From Psychrobacter sp. P11G3 (GTDB lineage: Bacteria; Pseudomonadota; Gammaproteobacteria; Pseudomonadales; Moraxellaceae): a stretch of DNA of 64,000 bases. Below are positions 27,201-36,753 of this stretch, in pieces. The stretch is from NCBI RefSeq assembly GCF_001435845.1, contig NZ_CM003596.1, forward strand, positions 2,305,137 through 2,369,136, given 5' to 3'. Made by a program: the position numbers and the translations under genes. The notes under the pieces are model-generated. The model did not search any database, was not told where the DNA came from, and saw only the letters and a program-made list of their open reading frames with translations. Within the stretch, counting starts at the first letter, position 1; every line of letters starts with the position of its first letter.

Positions 27201-27656
27201 TTGGATCGTGCGCTGGAATTTGTGGGCAACCACCCGTTTTTATTTGGTATATTAGCCGTACTTGCTATACTGTTTTTTACGATTGAAAACAAACGTAGCG
27301 GTAGAAAAATATCGCCTAACACGCTTGGCATGATGGTCAATTCTCAAAACGCGCAACTTATCGATATTCGCGCTAAGAAGAAGTTTGAATCAGGCTATAT
27401 TCAGGGCAGCCGCAACATACCGTTCACTGACCTCAAAGACCGCTTAGAAGAGATTCGCGCGATTGAGCAGCCAGTGATTATCATCTGTGACATGGGCGTC
27501 CAAGCAGGCGCTGCGATTCAGATGATTGGTAAAGATAGTGTCTATCGCTTAGAAGGCGGTATTGGCGGCTGGCAAGGTGCTGGCATGCCGTTGGTTGGTG
27601 TAAAAGACGCCAAAGCAAAGGCTAAAGGTAAAACAAAACCAAGTCTAAGCAAATAA
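27201..27656 (+). CDS. YibN-like membrane-anchored rhodanese domain protein (TTG start)
   Basis: About 151 residues: an N-terminal hydrophobic anchor (HPFLFGILAVLAILFFTI), then a rhodanese domain (NAQLIDIRAKKKFESGYIQG, RNIPFTDL, VIIICDMGVQAGAA, YRLEGGIGGWQGAGMPL). The Cys in IICDMGVQ is at the catalytic position, so unlike E. coli YibN it may be an active sulfurtransferase; the substrate is unknown. The start is a TTG at 27201, decided by a strong GGAGG six bases upstream and by similarity to YibN N termini. An in-frame ATG at 27150 has no ribosome binding site. grxC and secB follow, the order known from E. coli. Its tail is basic (KAKAKGKTKPSLSK). Confidence 0.88.
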   Translation: MDRALEFVGNHPFLFGILAVLAILFFTIENKRSGRKISPNTLGMMVNSQNAQLIDIRAKKKFESGYIQGSRNIPFTDLKDRLEEIRAIEQPVIIICDMGVQAGAAIQMIGKDSVYRLEGGIGGWQGAGMPLVGVKDAKAKAKGKTKPSLSK

Positions 27657-27755
27657 TAGACCTGTATAGGCGCTTAAATGAAGCGTTTGTATGAATCGCT
27701 TAGCTGATGTCTATGTGACCTGATTAACACTATCAGCGCTATCAATGCTATGAAG

Positions 27756-27785
27756 AAGACACCTTTTTATTGGGTGTCTTTTTTT
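27756..27785 (+). terminator. Terminator after the rhodanese gene
   Basis: AAGACACC (27756-27763) pairs with GGTGTCTT (27773-27780), followed by a T-run. It lies in the 359-bp gap before grxC, so grxC probably has its own promoter downstream of it. Confidence 0.85.
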
Positions 27786-28015
27786 GTGGTTTATTTTTTA
27801 TGACCTATTTATCATGTTTTACAGCACTAAAATACGTTTTGCGCCAAAACGGCTTGAATTTGTTATGCCCATCCCCACTTTAGTAATGAGCATCACCGAA
27901 TGCATTTTTACTTTACTCATTGATAACAGACTATACCAACGCTTAGACTATGATAATTTATCATGCTCTTTATAATACGTTTGTTATCCCATAAATTTAT
28001 AAATAAGGATTTACC

Positions 28016-28279
28016 ATGACTGTATCTGTGAAAGTTTATACTACCCCTATCTGCCCATACTGCTCAAACGCCAAACAACTACTAAAAACCAAAGGCGTTG
28101 ATTATGAAGAAATCGGCATGCACGATATGAGCAGCGAAGAGCGCCAAGCACTGATGAAAAAAACCAATAACTACCGCACTGTGCCGCAAATCTTCGTTGG
28201 CGAAACCTTTGTTGGTGGTTTTGATGAACTTAACCAAATGAACCAACAAGGCAAACTTGACGAGCTATTGGCTGGTTAA
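28016..28279 (+). CDS. grxC: Glutaredoxin 3
   Basis: Small glutathione-dependent disulfide reductase. The 87-residue protein has the CPYC active site in YTTPICPYCSNAKQLL, the cis-Pro segment TVPQIFVGETFVGG and the C-terminal GGFDEL glutathione-binding part, typical of GrxC. AAGGAT precedes the ATG. It lies between a YibN-like rhodanese gene and secB. Confidence 0.96.
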   Translation: MTVSVKVYTTPICPYCSNAKQLLKTKGVDYEEIGMHDMSSEERQALMKKTNNYRTVPQIFVGETFVGGFDELNQMNQQGKLDELLAG

Positions 28280-28296
28280 TCTGCTACCTTTCTTTA

Positions 28297-28328
28297 CTGT
28301 CTGTCTTTCTTTATGTAAAGATAGACAG
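28297..28328 (+). other. Hairpin in the grxC-secB gap
   Basis: CTGTCTGTCTTT (28297-28308) pairs with AAAGATAGACAG (28317-28328), one mismatch. There is no T-run, so it looks more like an mRNA-stabilising or attenuating structure than a terminator. Confidence 0.6.
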
Positions 28329-28370
28329 TGGCACGTTTTAATAGAGCAGTAAGAAGTAATGATAAAAAAT

Positions 28371-28400
28371 ATCGAGACAATACCAAAAAATAGTCTCGAT
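28371..28400 (+). other. Second inverted repeat in the grxC-secB gap
   Basis: Perfect 8-bp ATCGAGAC (28371-28378) and GTCTCGAT (28393-28400) with a 14-nt A-rich loop. It is followed by TTTATATT and lies 72 bp upstream of secB. It could be a weak terminator or an operator. Confidence 0.5.
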
Positions 28401-28471
28401 TTATATTACAATGAACTTTTATTAAAATGACGATTTGCCCAATCATTTGATTTAATTTTAGAGGATTTACC

Positions 28472-28924
28472 ATGGCTGAAGAACAAGCACAACCACAATT
28501 GGCACTAGAACGCATCTACGTAAAAGATATGTCACTTGAAGTCCCAGGCGCTAGCGTATTCACTAAAGAGTGGAACCCAGAGCTTGATATCAATTTGTCT
28601 AGCAACGCTGAAAAACTAGATGACGATCATTATCAAATCATCCTAACTGTGAGCGTTACTGCCAAAAATGCGGAAGAAGCAGCATTTATCGCTGAAGTGC
28701 ATCAAGCAGGTATCTTCTTACTAAAAGACATTCCAGAAGATCAAATCGGTCAAATCTTGGGCGCATACTGCCCTAACGTGTTGTTCCCATATGCTCGTGA
28801 AGTCATCAGCGACATCGTGACGCGCGGTAGCTTCCCACAATTGCTACTAGCACCTGTGAACTTTGATCAAGCGTATGCACAGAGTCAGCAGCAAGCACAA
28901 GTTGATGCTCAAGGTAACGCATAA
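28472..28924 (+). CDS. secB: Protein-export chaperone SecB
   Basis: Tetrameric chaperone that keeps Sec substrates unfolded and delivers them to SecA. The 150-residue protein contains [56 protein letters not shown] and the C-terminal [15 protein letters not shown], all SecB hallmarks. An AGAGGA site precedes the ATG. Third in the rhodanese-grxC-secB order, with its own downstream terminator. Confidence 0.97.
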   Translation: MAEEQAQPQLALERIYVKDMSLEVPGASVFTKEWNPELDINLSSNAEKLDDDHYQIILTVSVTAKNAEEAAFIAEVHQAGIFLLKDIPEDQIGQILGAYCPNVLFPYAREVISDIVTRGSFPQLLLAPVNFDQAYAQSQQQAQVDAQGNA

Positions 28925-28973
28925 GCATTAATTAAAATATATGAGCTCTACCAGTCGTATATTTGATAAAAGG

Positions 28974-29005
28974 CCGTTTACTTATAATGAGTAAGCGGTT
29001 TTTTT
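28974..29005 (+). terminator. Terminator of secB
   Basis: CCGTTTACT (28974-28982) pairs with AGTAAGCGG (28990-28998, one G-U), then seven T. Confidence 0.87.
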
Positions 29006-29042
29006 GTGGGTGTGTTTTATAAAGTATAAAATCATCAGCCAT

Positions 29043-29068
29043 AAAAAAACCCTGCTATTAAACAGGGT
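29043..29068 (-). terminator. Terminator of adk
   Basis: ACCCTG (29049-29054) pairs with CAGGGT (29063-29068); seven T follow on the minus strand. Confidence 0.82.
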
Positions 29069-29116
29069 CTTCAACGACTACATCGACTGGCTAAATTACT
29101 TAGCTAATATCGATAA

Positions 29117-30104
<988 letters not shown>

Positions 30105-31385
30105 CTATGGAACTTGCTGATTAATCTCCACATTGACCTGATTTTGCTCCGCGCTGATGACCACTGGATTACCCGAGAGGTCGCCTGACTCTGCGGTAGC
30201 ATTGCCACTGTGACTGATACGAGCGATGACCGCTAGCTGTACTTTGTCAGAACGAGCTGATCCTAGGGTGCGCTCTGGCATCATAGCATCAAGATCACTT
30301 AGGCTAATAACAGCTTCACCTTGTTTAATGTTGCTAATTGGTAGACGCTTAGCCGCAAATGGTGGACCACCTTTCACATCACGTATCGCTACAAACAGCG
30401 TATCATCAGCTTTTACCAATGGTAACAGACTAGCATTAATTCTGACTGTCACTTCGACGCCTTCAGAGGCTTGCTGCTGCTGCATAGTCACATTAGCGCT
30501 AAGCTCATCTAGACTTGATAGCGCTTGCGTATGATCGCCTGGTTTGGCGGCGATACTGTCACGCAGACGTTTGATCCAGCCTTGTGCTTGATCGAAGTTA
30601 CTAGCACGAGCCTCACCCATCGCCATAAGCATTTGTGCGCCTTCATGCTCTGGGTTTGTAGCCAGTATATTTTCTAATACACGGCGGCTATTGGCATCTA
30701 ACTGCCCCTTATTAGCAAAGAAACTGATCTGCGCATAAGTGGTCGCAATTTCTTCGTTATCAGGTGATAGACGATAGGCGCGCGACAACGCTTCTAGTGC
30801 CGAATCAGTCGCCTCTAATGACAAGAACAGCTCCGACAGGCGCATCCAGCGATTGTAGTCACTAGCATGACGATAAACGTTAGTCTGCATGGCACTAATC
30901 AGCTGATTGCCATCTTCAATTGCCCAAGCAGGTGGCTGATCGATTCTACCTGTTAATAGATCGTCCGCTACTTGACCGACTTTGTCTTCGCTTGCCCATA
31001 GCTCAAAGACAGGTGTGCGATCACCGACCATCAGATATGCCATAGCAGTTAATACTGGCACCCAAACCATAATAATTAATCGGCTTTTGATCCCTGGCGT
31101 GACCATTGGTGATACTTCACGCTGAGCATCCAAAAGCTGACGTTCAAGCTCAAGCTTCTGGTTTTGATAGTGATGGTCATCAATGATACCACTGTCTTTG
31201 TCTGTTTTCAGCTCTGCTAGTCGCTCACGAAACACAGCAACGTTGATATCCAGTAGTTGATTGTCCACGGGCTTACTATGCGAACGCGGTGCTTTTAACC
31301 ACGGCTTAATAGTGATAACACCCAATAACAAAGCGACAAGTAAACTTAGCGCAATAAATAAGCCAACAGTAGAAAATATGGTCAT
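30105..31385 (-). CDS. ccmI: Cytochrome c maturation protein CcmI (TPR)
   Basis: Apocytochrome c chaperone that presents haem-binding CXXCH tails to the CcmFH ligation complex. The 426-residue protein has two membrane segments (residues about 5-25, and about 103-122, SRLIIMVWVPVLTAMAYLMV) separated by a cytoplasmic part with a predicted coiled coil (VFRERLAELKTDKDSG, YQNQKLELERQLLDAQ). The periplasmic part contains TPR-like helices (WMRLSELFLSLEATDSALEALSRAYRLSP written by its ends WMRLSELF and AYRLSP). The C-terminal beta-rich domain (VTVRINASLLPLV to the end) matches the CcmI/CycH C terminus. Overlaps ccmH by 4 bp. Last gene of the operon. Confidence 0.9.
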   Translation of the reverse strand: MTIFSTVGLFIALSLLVALLLGVITIKPWLKAPRSHSKPVDNQLLDINVAVFRERLAELKTDKDSGIIDDHHYQNQKLELERQLLDAQREVSPMVTPGIKSRLIIMVWVPVLTAMAYLMVGDRTPVFELWASEDKVGQVADDLLTGRIDQPPAWAIEDGNQLISAMQTNVYRHASDYNRWMRLSELFLSLEATDSALEALSRAYRLSPDNEEIATTYAQISFFANKGQLDANSRRVLENILATNPEHEGAQMLMAMGEARASNFDQAQGWIKRLRDSIAAKPGDHTQALSSLDELSANVTMQQQQASEGVEVTVRINASLLPLVKADDTLFVAIRDVKGGPPFAAKRLPISNIKQGEAVISLSDLDAMMPERTLGSARSDKVQLAVIARISHSGNATAESGDLSGNPVVISAEQNQVNVEINQQVP

Positions 31386-31945
31386 TTTTTGCCCCCAAGG
31401 CTTGTAGTGTCGTCTTTGTCATCGTTATTGGCTCGTGACAATAAGCGATCAAGTTCTGCTTTTTCAGCGGCAGACAACGCTTTGACATGGTTGTCTACTA
31501 CTACGCCACTTTCGCCACTGGCGACAAGCTGACGGCGTTTACTTTGCCAAAACCAACCGACCAATAAAACGATCAATAATAATGGTGGGAAAAACCATAA
31601 AATCCATGTCGAAGGACGTACTGGCGGCTTATAACTGATAAAGTCGCCATAGCGTTCTTGCATATAGGCTCGAATCTCGCCGTCGCTACGACCATCTTTT
31701 ATCAAATCATAGGTTTTTTGCTTTAAGTCTTGGGCAATTGGCGCATCAGACCCTGCCAAGTTTTGGTTTTGACATTTTGGGCAGCGCAGCTCTTCGATGA
31801 GACCGCGGTACTGGGCTTCTTGTTGCACAGAGTCAAAATCGTAGACATCAATGGCAGCAAGGCTTGCCATGCTCAATAGACAAGCGATAAACAAACTTGC
31901 GAGCTTTATGGTCGCGGTTCTTATTTGGTAGGCTATCATTTGCAC
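31382..31945 (-). CDS. ccmH: Cytochrome c maturation protein CcmH (thiol-disulfide reductase)
   Basis: Membrane-anchored periplasmic protein that reduces apocytochrome c thiols for haem ligation. The 187-residue protein has a signal peptide, then the family motif LRCPKCQNQNLAGSDAPIAQ with the redox CxxC, then KTYDLIKDGRSDGEIRAYMQERYGDFI-type text (ends KTYDLIKDG and RYGDF), a transmembrane segment (WILWFFPPLLLIVLLVGWFW) and a cytoplasmic tail. This is the short CcmL-type CcmH; the TPR half is provided by the separate ccmI. It overlaps ccmI by 4 bp and the 3' end of ccmG by 10 bp, indicating tight co-expression. Confidence 0.94.
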   Translation of the reverse strand: MQMIAYQIRTATIKLASLFIACLLSMASLAAIDVYDFDSVQQEAQYRGLIEELRCPKCQNQNLAGSDAPIAQDLKQKTYDLIKDGRSDGEIRAYMQERYGDFISYKPPVRPSTWILWFFPPLLLIVLLVGWFWQSKRRQLVASGESGVVVDNHVKALSAAEKAELDRLLSRANNDDKDDTTSLGGKK

Positions 31946-32613
31946 GCCTCCGCAACTTGGCTCGGATCTGGACTGACTCCATTGTTACTAGCCTCATTAA
32001 GTACCATTAGGCAAGGCGTAATACGACTTTGCCAATTGCTCTCATTGATCTCGCCGATGATATGCTGACGAATGATACCGTCACCATCGACGATGAAAGT
32101 CTCAGGCGCACCAGTCAAACCCAAATCTAGAGCGAACTGTCCTGATAAGTCTTGAATAGACATCGAGAACGGGTCGCCACCGCGATTCAGATACCCTAAC
32201 GCATCACCAATGTCATCTTTGTAGTTTACGCCCACCAAATTAACACCGCGCTCTTCTAGCGTCATCAAAAAAGGATGCTCAATGATACAAGTTGGACACC
32301 AAGAGCCCCAGATATTCATGAGGAATGGCTTGTCTGGCAGGTTGTCATTGGTCATGATACGACTGGTATCTGATAGTAATGGCAACTCAAAGGCAGGTAC
32401 TGGACGCTCAAGCGCTGTATTGGTCACGATATCAGTCGGTTTGCCCAAACGCATATAGAGCATAGCGACCAAGCCGATAAAAATAACCAGCGGAATCAAA
32501 AACCCAATTTTAAGTTTTTTCTTAGTTTTTACTTTATTGCTGCTCGCAACTTTAGGGTCTTTGACAGCGTCTTGCTGAGCTTTTTTATCAGATTCATTGT
32601 TTGAGGTAGTCAT
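31936..32613 (-). CDS. ccmG: Thiol:disulfide interchange protein CcmG/DsbE
   Basis: Periplasmic thioredoxin-like reductant of the cytochrome c maturation pathway. The start at 32613 (MTTSNNESDKK) is chosen because GGGGAG lies 8 nt upstream and it avoids a 75-bp overlap with ccmF; it leaves one base between the genes. About 225 residues: a polar Lys-rich N terminus, one transmembrane anchor (LKIGFLIPLVIFIGLVAMLY), and a thioredoxin fold with WGSWCPTCIIEHP active site and the GAPETFIVDGDG segment with cis-Pro. The cytoplasmic N-terminal stretch of about 45 residues is longer than in E. coli DsbE. Confidence 0.94.
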   Translation of the reverse strand: MTTSNNESDKKAQQDAVKDPKVASSNKVKTKKKLKIGFLIPLVIFIGLVAMLYMRLGKPTDIVTNTALERPVPAFELPLLSDTSRIMTNDNLPDKPFLMNIWGSWCPTCIIEHPFLMTLEERGVNLVGVNYKDDIGDALGYLNRGGDPFSMSIQDLSGQFALDLGLTGAPETFIVDGDGIIRQHIIGEINESNWQSRITPCLMVLNEASNNGVSPDPSQVAEACK

Positions 32614-32614
32614 A

Positions 32615-34645
32615 TCAACGCTCCCCTGTCTTTGTAGCTGACGTATCCAAATCCGCAACCGTCGCAAAGCCTGATTTTTTGGCCGCAATTTGTGCAGGTG
32701 TTTTGGTTTTTTTGATACGGTAACGATTGTCTAGCATACTGAGCAATGCACCAAACGCCATGATAAGCGCACCCAACCATATCCAGCGGATAAGCGGTTT
32801 GACATAAATACGGAAAGCCCATTCATTACTGTCTTCCGCAATCGGCTCACCAAGTGCTACGTATACATCGCGCATCAGATTGGCATCAATCGCAGCCTCC
32901 GTCATCGGCATCATACTGATAATATAGTTACGCTTTTCAGGATATAACGTGGTCACTTCTTGGCCGTCTTTACTGACTGTCACTTCTGCTTGCGTAGCGT
33001 CAAAGTTACTGCCTTTTACTTCACTAAAGCCTCTTACCGTAAAGTCATAGCCTTGCACATTGACACTGTCATTAGGCCCTAATGCCACATCGCGCTCAAT
33101 GCTCAACGTACTAGTAAACGCTATGCCGATAACCGCAATGATGATACCAATATGAGCGGTTTGTTGACCCCAGTAGCTCAGACGTAACTGACGTAAGCCA
33201 TTTAGACGACTTGGTGCATTTTTGGTCTTGTCTTTGAAATCGACAACCATCCATAACAACACCCAAAAGCTCACAGCCAACGTAACACCGATATTTAGCA
33301 TCGCTGATGGACTGGTGAAATAGGTAATAATAGCAGCCAATACCAAACTGCTTACTGCGATGACCATACCAGCACCCAATAACGGGCGGCTGTCTTGTTT
33401 CCAGCGGATATTAGAGCCCATACCCATCGCCACTAGTAGCAGCCACGTCAACGGCACAAATAGAGCGTTGAAATATGGAGGGCCAACAGATACCTGACCT
33501 AAATTAAAGGCATCAGCAATAATAGGATATAGCGTACCAAGTAGTACCACTAAGGTTGAAATGAGAATAATGACGTTGTTAATCACCAAAAATGATTCAC
33601 GTGAGATGAGTCGATACTGACTCTCGACCGTCAAACGCCAGCCACGTACAGCAAACATCAACAGACCACCGCCGACGATGATACCGAGGATGACTAGAAT
33701 CACTAGGCCACGCGTTGGATCAGCGGCAAATGAATGCACTGAGGTGATGACACCTGAACGCACTAAGAACGTACCAAGCAAACTGAGCGCAAAAGCAAAG
33801 ATTGCAAGCATAATCGTCCATGCTTTAAATACACCGCGTTTTTCGGTGACAGCAAGTGAATGCAGGAGCGCCGTCCCTGCCAACCATGGCATCAATGAGG
33901 CGTTTTCTACTGGATCCCAGAACCACCAACCGCCCCAGCCAAGCTCATAATAAGCCCACCATGAGCCAAGCGCGATACCAACTGTTAAGAAACCCCAGGC
34001 AGCCAATGCCCATGGACGCGACCAGCGTGTCCACACTGCATCCAAACGCCCTTCCCACAGTGCTGCCATACAAAACGCAAATGGCACAACCATGCCCACA
34101 TAGCCCATGTAAAGCATCGGCGGATGAATAATCAAACCAAAATCTTGCAATACAGGGTTTAGATCCGCGCCATCGACAGGTAGATTGGGCAATGTACGAT
34201 CAAACGGCGATGAAGTAAAGATAAGCATCGCTAGCATCATCATCTGCACGCCTGCCAATATCACCAGTACTCGCGCACGCATAGACAACGGCAACCCACG
34301 ACTGAAGTAAGAAACCAGCGCGCACCAAGTGGCCATGATGGTCATCCACAGTAGCAGTGAACCTTCATGACCGCCCCATGTCGCCGACAGCTTGTAGTAC
34401 CAAGGCAGCAATGTATTGGAATGCTGAGTGACGTAGACGAGACTAAAGTCGTTGTAATAAAAACCTGCCATCAATGCTGCAAATGAGGTAATCATTGCCG
34501 CAAATTGCGCCCATGCAAGACTTGGCGCCAAACGCTGCCAAGCGACGTGGTCACGCATGACGCCAATGGTTGGTAGTACCACCTGCAAAATCGCCAATAT
34601 AAAAGCGGCCAGCAAGGCAAAATAACCCAATTCTGTGATTAACAT
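32615..34645 (-). CDS. ccmF: Cytochrome c haem lyase subunit CcmF
   Basis: Large polytopic membrane protein that takes haem from holo-CcmE and ligates it to apocytochrome c. The 676-residue protein has many hydrophobic helices, the tryptophan-rich WWD domain (GWGGWWFWDPVENASLMPWL), conserved haem-ligand histidines (for example in LIIHPPMLYMGY and LLHSLAVTEKRG) and the periplasmic C-terminal loop before a last helix. First gene of ccmF-ccmG-ccmH-ccmI. No ccmABCDE is found in the window, so haem export and the haem chaperone must be encoded elsewhere. Confidence 0.96.
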   Translation of the reverse strand: MLITELGYFALLAAFILAILQVVLPTIGVMRDHVAWQRLAPSLAWAQFAAMITSFAALMAGFYYNDFSLVYVTQHSNTLLPWYYKLSATWGGHEGSLLLWMTIMATWCALVSYFSRGLPLSMRARVLVILAGVQMMMLAMLIFTSSPFDRTLPNLPVDGADLNPVLQDFGLIIHPPMLYMGYVGMVVPFAFCMAALWEGRLDAVWTRWSRPWALAAWGFLTVGIALGSWWAYYELGWGGWWFWDPVENASLMPWLAGTALLHSLAVTEKRGVFKAWTIMLAIFAFALSLLGTFLVRSGVITSVHSFAADPTRGLVILVILGIIVGGGLLMFAVRGWRLTVESQYRLISRESFLVINNVIILISTLVVLLGTLYPIIADAFNLGQVSVGPPYFNALFVPLTWLLLVAMGMGSNIRWKQDSRPLLGAGMVIAVSSLVLAAIITYFTSPSAMLNIGVTLAVSFWVLLWMVVDFKDKTKNAPSRLNGLRQLRLSYWGQQTAHIGIIIAVIGIAFTSTLSIERDVALGPNDSVNVQGYDFTVRGFSEVKGSNFDATQAEVTVSKDGQEVTTLYPEKRNYIISMMPMTEAAIDANLMRDVYVALGEPIAEDSNEWAFRIYVKPLIRWIWLGALIMAFGALLSMLDNRYRIKKTKTPAQIAAKKSGFATVADLDTSATKTGER

Positions 34646-34925
34646 ACGGTCTAACCTTGTTTACCTTGGATACAATTAAGGGTTCACCGATGGCATTGCT
34701 AGCCACTGGCAAACGCTAATAGTCCTTTATACGGTCATAGTTTACGGTTAAAAACTGAGGTTTCAATTGCTGTAGAAGCACATAAAACCCGCTACTATCA
34801 TTGTGACGTATCAATATGAATGATTGATACAAAATGCTTATCTGTTATTAATTTTACATTTTTTAGTTATTCAAAGCTTATTCAATAATGTCGTTCATGA
34901 CTAATTAAAAATACTTATTAATGCA

Positions 34926-36260
34926 TTACTGCATCGAGGGGAAAAATACTAACACTAAATGCAACCAACCTGCTAGAAAACCAGTCAAACCGCCCAAAAC
35001 AATCAACGTCATCTCATCTTCACGAAAAGCTGGACGCAATAGGTTCTGAAACTCGTTTGGCGTTAGCGCACGTATTCTATCGCGAAACAGACCAAATATC
35101 TTACTGGCTCGGCTTTCATTTAGCTCAGGATCTCGCAATGGCACCATCGTTGCGACAATAGACTTGTCGATAATGGTATTTTTGAGTTGTCCATAATCAC
35201 GGCGCCCTAACCCCACACGTAATGTCGTGCTAATCACTGGTGACTCAAGTACCGTATATAGATGCGATTTCATCAAATCACGCGTTTGCGCTGCGCGGTC
35301 ACCATACATCATCTCATTCATGATGTTTTCTAAAGTGACTAAATCCTTTACCACAATCTCAGCAAAAACCTCAGAAACCTCCTCTTGACGCTTCATGAAG
35401 CCACCTTGTAAGCGATACTTTGCGATATGCGGTATAACGGGTTTGATAAATGGAAAGCGACTCTGCACCGTAAACAGCTTCAAATAAGGGATAAAGTGTG
35501 GCTCTACTGGGTTAAACACCATCCAAATGGCAATCCAATTGGTGAGAAAACCCCAAATCGCGGCAAAGAACGGTACGGTCCAATGCTGCGGCACCACCAA
35601 AAATATAAACATCTGGATAATACCAAATACCAGACCAATCAAAGCACTGATGTGCCAGATAAAATCGATCTCTTTTTGCCCAACCTTTAGAAACATATTG
35701 ACCATTAAGCGACGATCGTTTTCCATGGTGTTGACAATCATTTTGCGCATATCGACCAAGTCTTCGACATGATAAGTCAAATCTGTCACAAGCGACTGCA
35801 TAATACTAGGTAGCTCTTTGTGGGCTTGCGCATAGACACGGCGCTTTAGGGCGTAAGGCAAATTGCCCCACAATGCTGGCGAGTGATCCAGCATAATCTC
35901 ATCAATCAATGGCTCAAGATTTTTGTCCACCGTATCAGTGACAAATATCGCCATTTGCTCAGGCTCCATCGCCTTAAAAAACTCATCAAGCGACCCGAGT
36001 TTTGAGAGCGTCTGGTCAACGATAACCCCTGATATCTTGCCCGCTTTGCGCGGAACGATACCTTGCCAACCAATACCTGGCAACCCAAAAAACGGGAAAT
36101 TTGGAATACGAATACCCCAGAACTTGACCGGATAGAACAGCATCTTGAGCGCCATCCACACATGTACCCAAGTGACGAATGCCGTCACTGGTGGAATGGT
36201 CAGCATGGCAAAGAACTCTGGGTGTTCAGCTATCGTCTGCCATAATGAATTTACGTCCAT
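34926..36260 (-). CDS. DUF445 family membrane protein
   Basis: A 444-residue protein with an N-terminal membrane segment near residue 20-45, a long cytosolic helical region, a pair of central hydrophobic helices (ALIGLVFGIIQMFIFLVV and VPFFAAIWGFLTNWIAIWMVF) and a C-terminal hydrophobic segment (LIVLGGLTGFLAGWLHLVLV). The TNWIAIWMVF NPVEP pattern and the GWQGIVPRKA stretch are typical of DUF445 proteins; no biochemical role is firmly known. It is alone between ccmF and divergent mrdA, with a 280-bp gap to ccmF that contains nothing recognisable. Confidence 0.82.
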   Translation of the reverse strand: MDVNSLWQTIAEHPEFFAMLTIPPVTAFVTWVHVWMALKMLFYPVKFWGIRIPNFPFFGLPGIGWQGIVPRKAGKISGVIVDQTLSKLGSLDEFFKAMEPEQMAIFVTDTVDKNLEPLIDEIMLDHSPALWGNLPYALKRRVYAQAHKELPSIMQSLVTDLTYHVEDLVDMRKMIVNTMENDRRLMVNMFLKVGQKEIDFIWHISALIGLVFGIIQMFIFLVVPQHWTVPFFAAIWGFLTNWIAIWMVFNPVEPHFIPYLKLFTVQSRFPFIKPVIPHIAKYRLQGGFMKRQEEVSEVFAEIVVKDLVTLENIMNEMMYGDRAAQTRDLMKSHLYTVLESPVISTTLRVGLGRRDYGQLKNTIIDKSIVATMVPLRDPELNESRASKIFGLFRDRIRALTPNEFQNLLRPAFREDEMTLIVLGGLTGFLAGWLHLVLVFFPSMQ

Positions 36261-36753
36261 GACTTATCTAGTCCCTGACAGGTTGATTGTCGTTGCTAAT
36301 ATTGTCGCTACTGATAATGAGACTTTAGCAAAATGAGAACGTTTCAAAAGACGCTCCGCCCATAATAACTACTATAAAATAAATCGCCTGATTTTAGCAT
36401 ACTTGCCATTTATTAGCACATATAGACCAGCGGCAATTTGTGACTAAAGATGACATGGTTCATATCGTCTGCTACCCAACAAAAACCTAAATATAAGCCA
36501 GTTATTGGTCAGTAGATAATCAAGACAAAATATATGACTGAGTACTGCGCCTGCTCATTTGTTCTGTTATAATTTGTAGTGCAATAACAAAGACTACCTG
36601 CGTATAAATGACTGCATGACGATTTCACCCCATACCCTTCTATGTGATTGAAACCATTTGCATTATCTTTTAGACTCACCGCACTTTGGTTAACCAACCT
36701 GCCCTCTTATTTTTCTTTTATTGACTCACTGACCGTTTGGGCTCTGATCTTCT
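36261..36753. other. Divergent intergenic region DUF445 gene / mrdA
   Basis: 493 bp of AT-rich sequence. No ORF with recognisable content, tRNA or strong hairpin. It must carry both promoters; the mrdA 5' UTR may be long. Confidence 0.45.

Noticed and set aside
27784..27975. A 63-residue ORF between the rhodanese gene and grxC
   Set aside because: It begins in the terminator T-run, has no ribosome binding site, and its composition is not protein-like.
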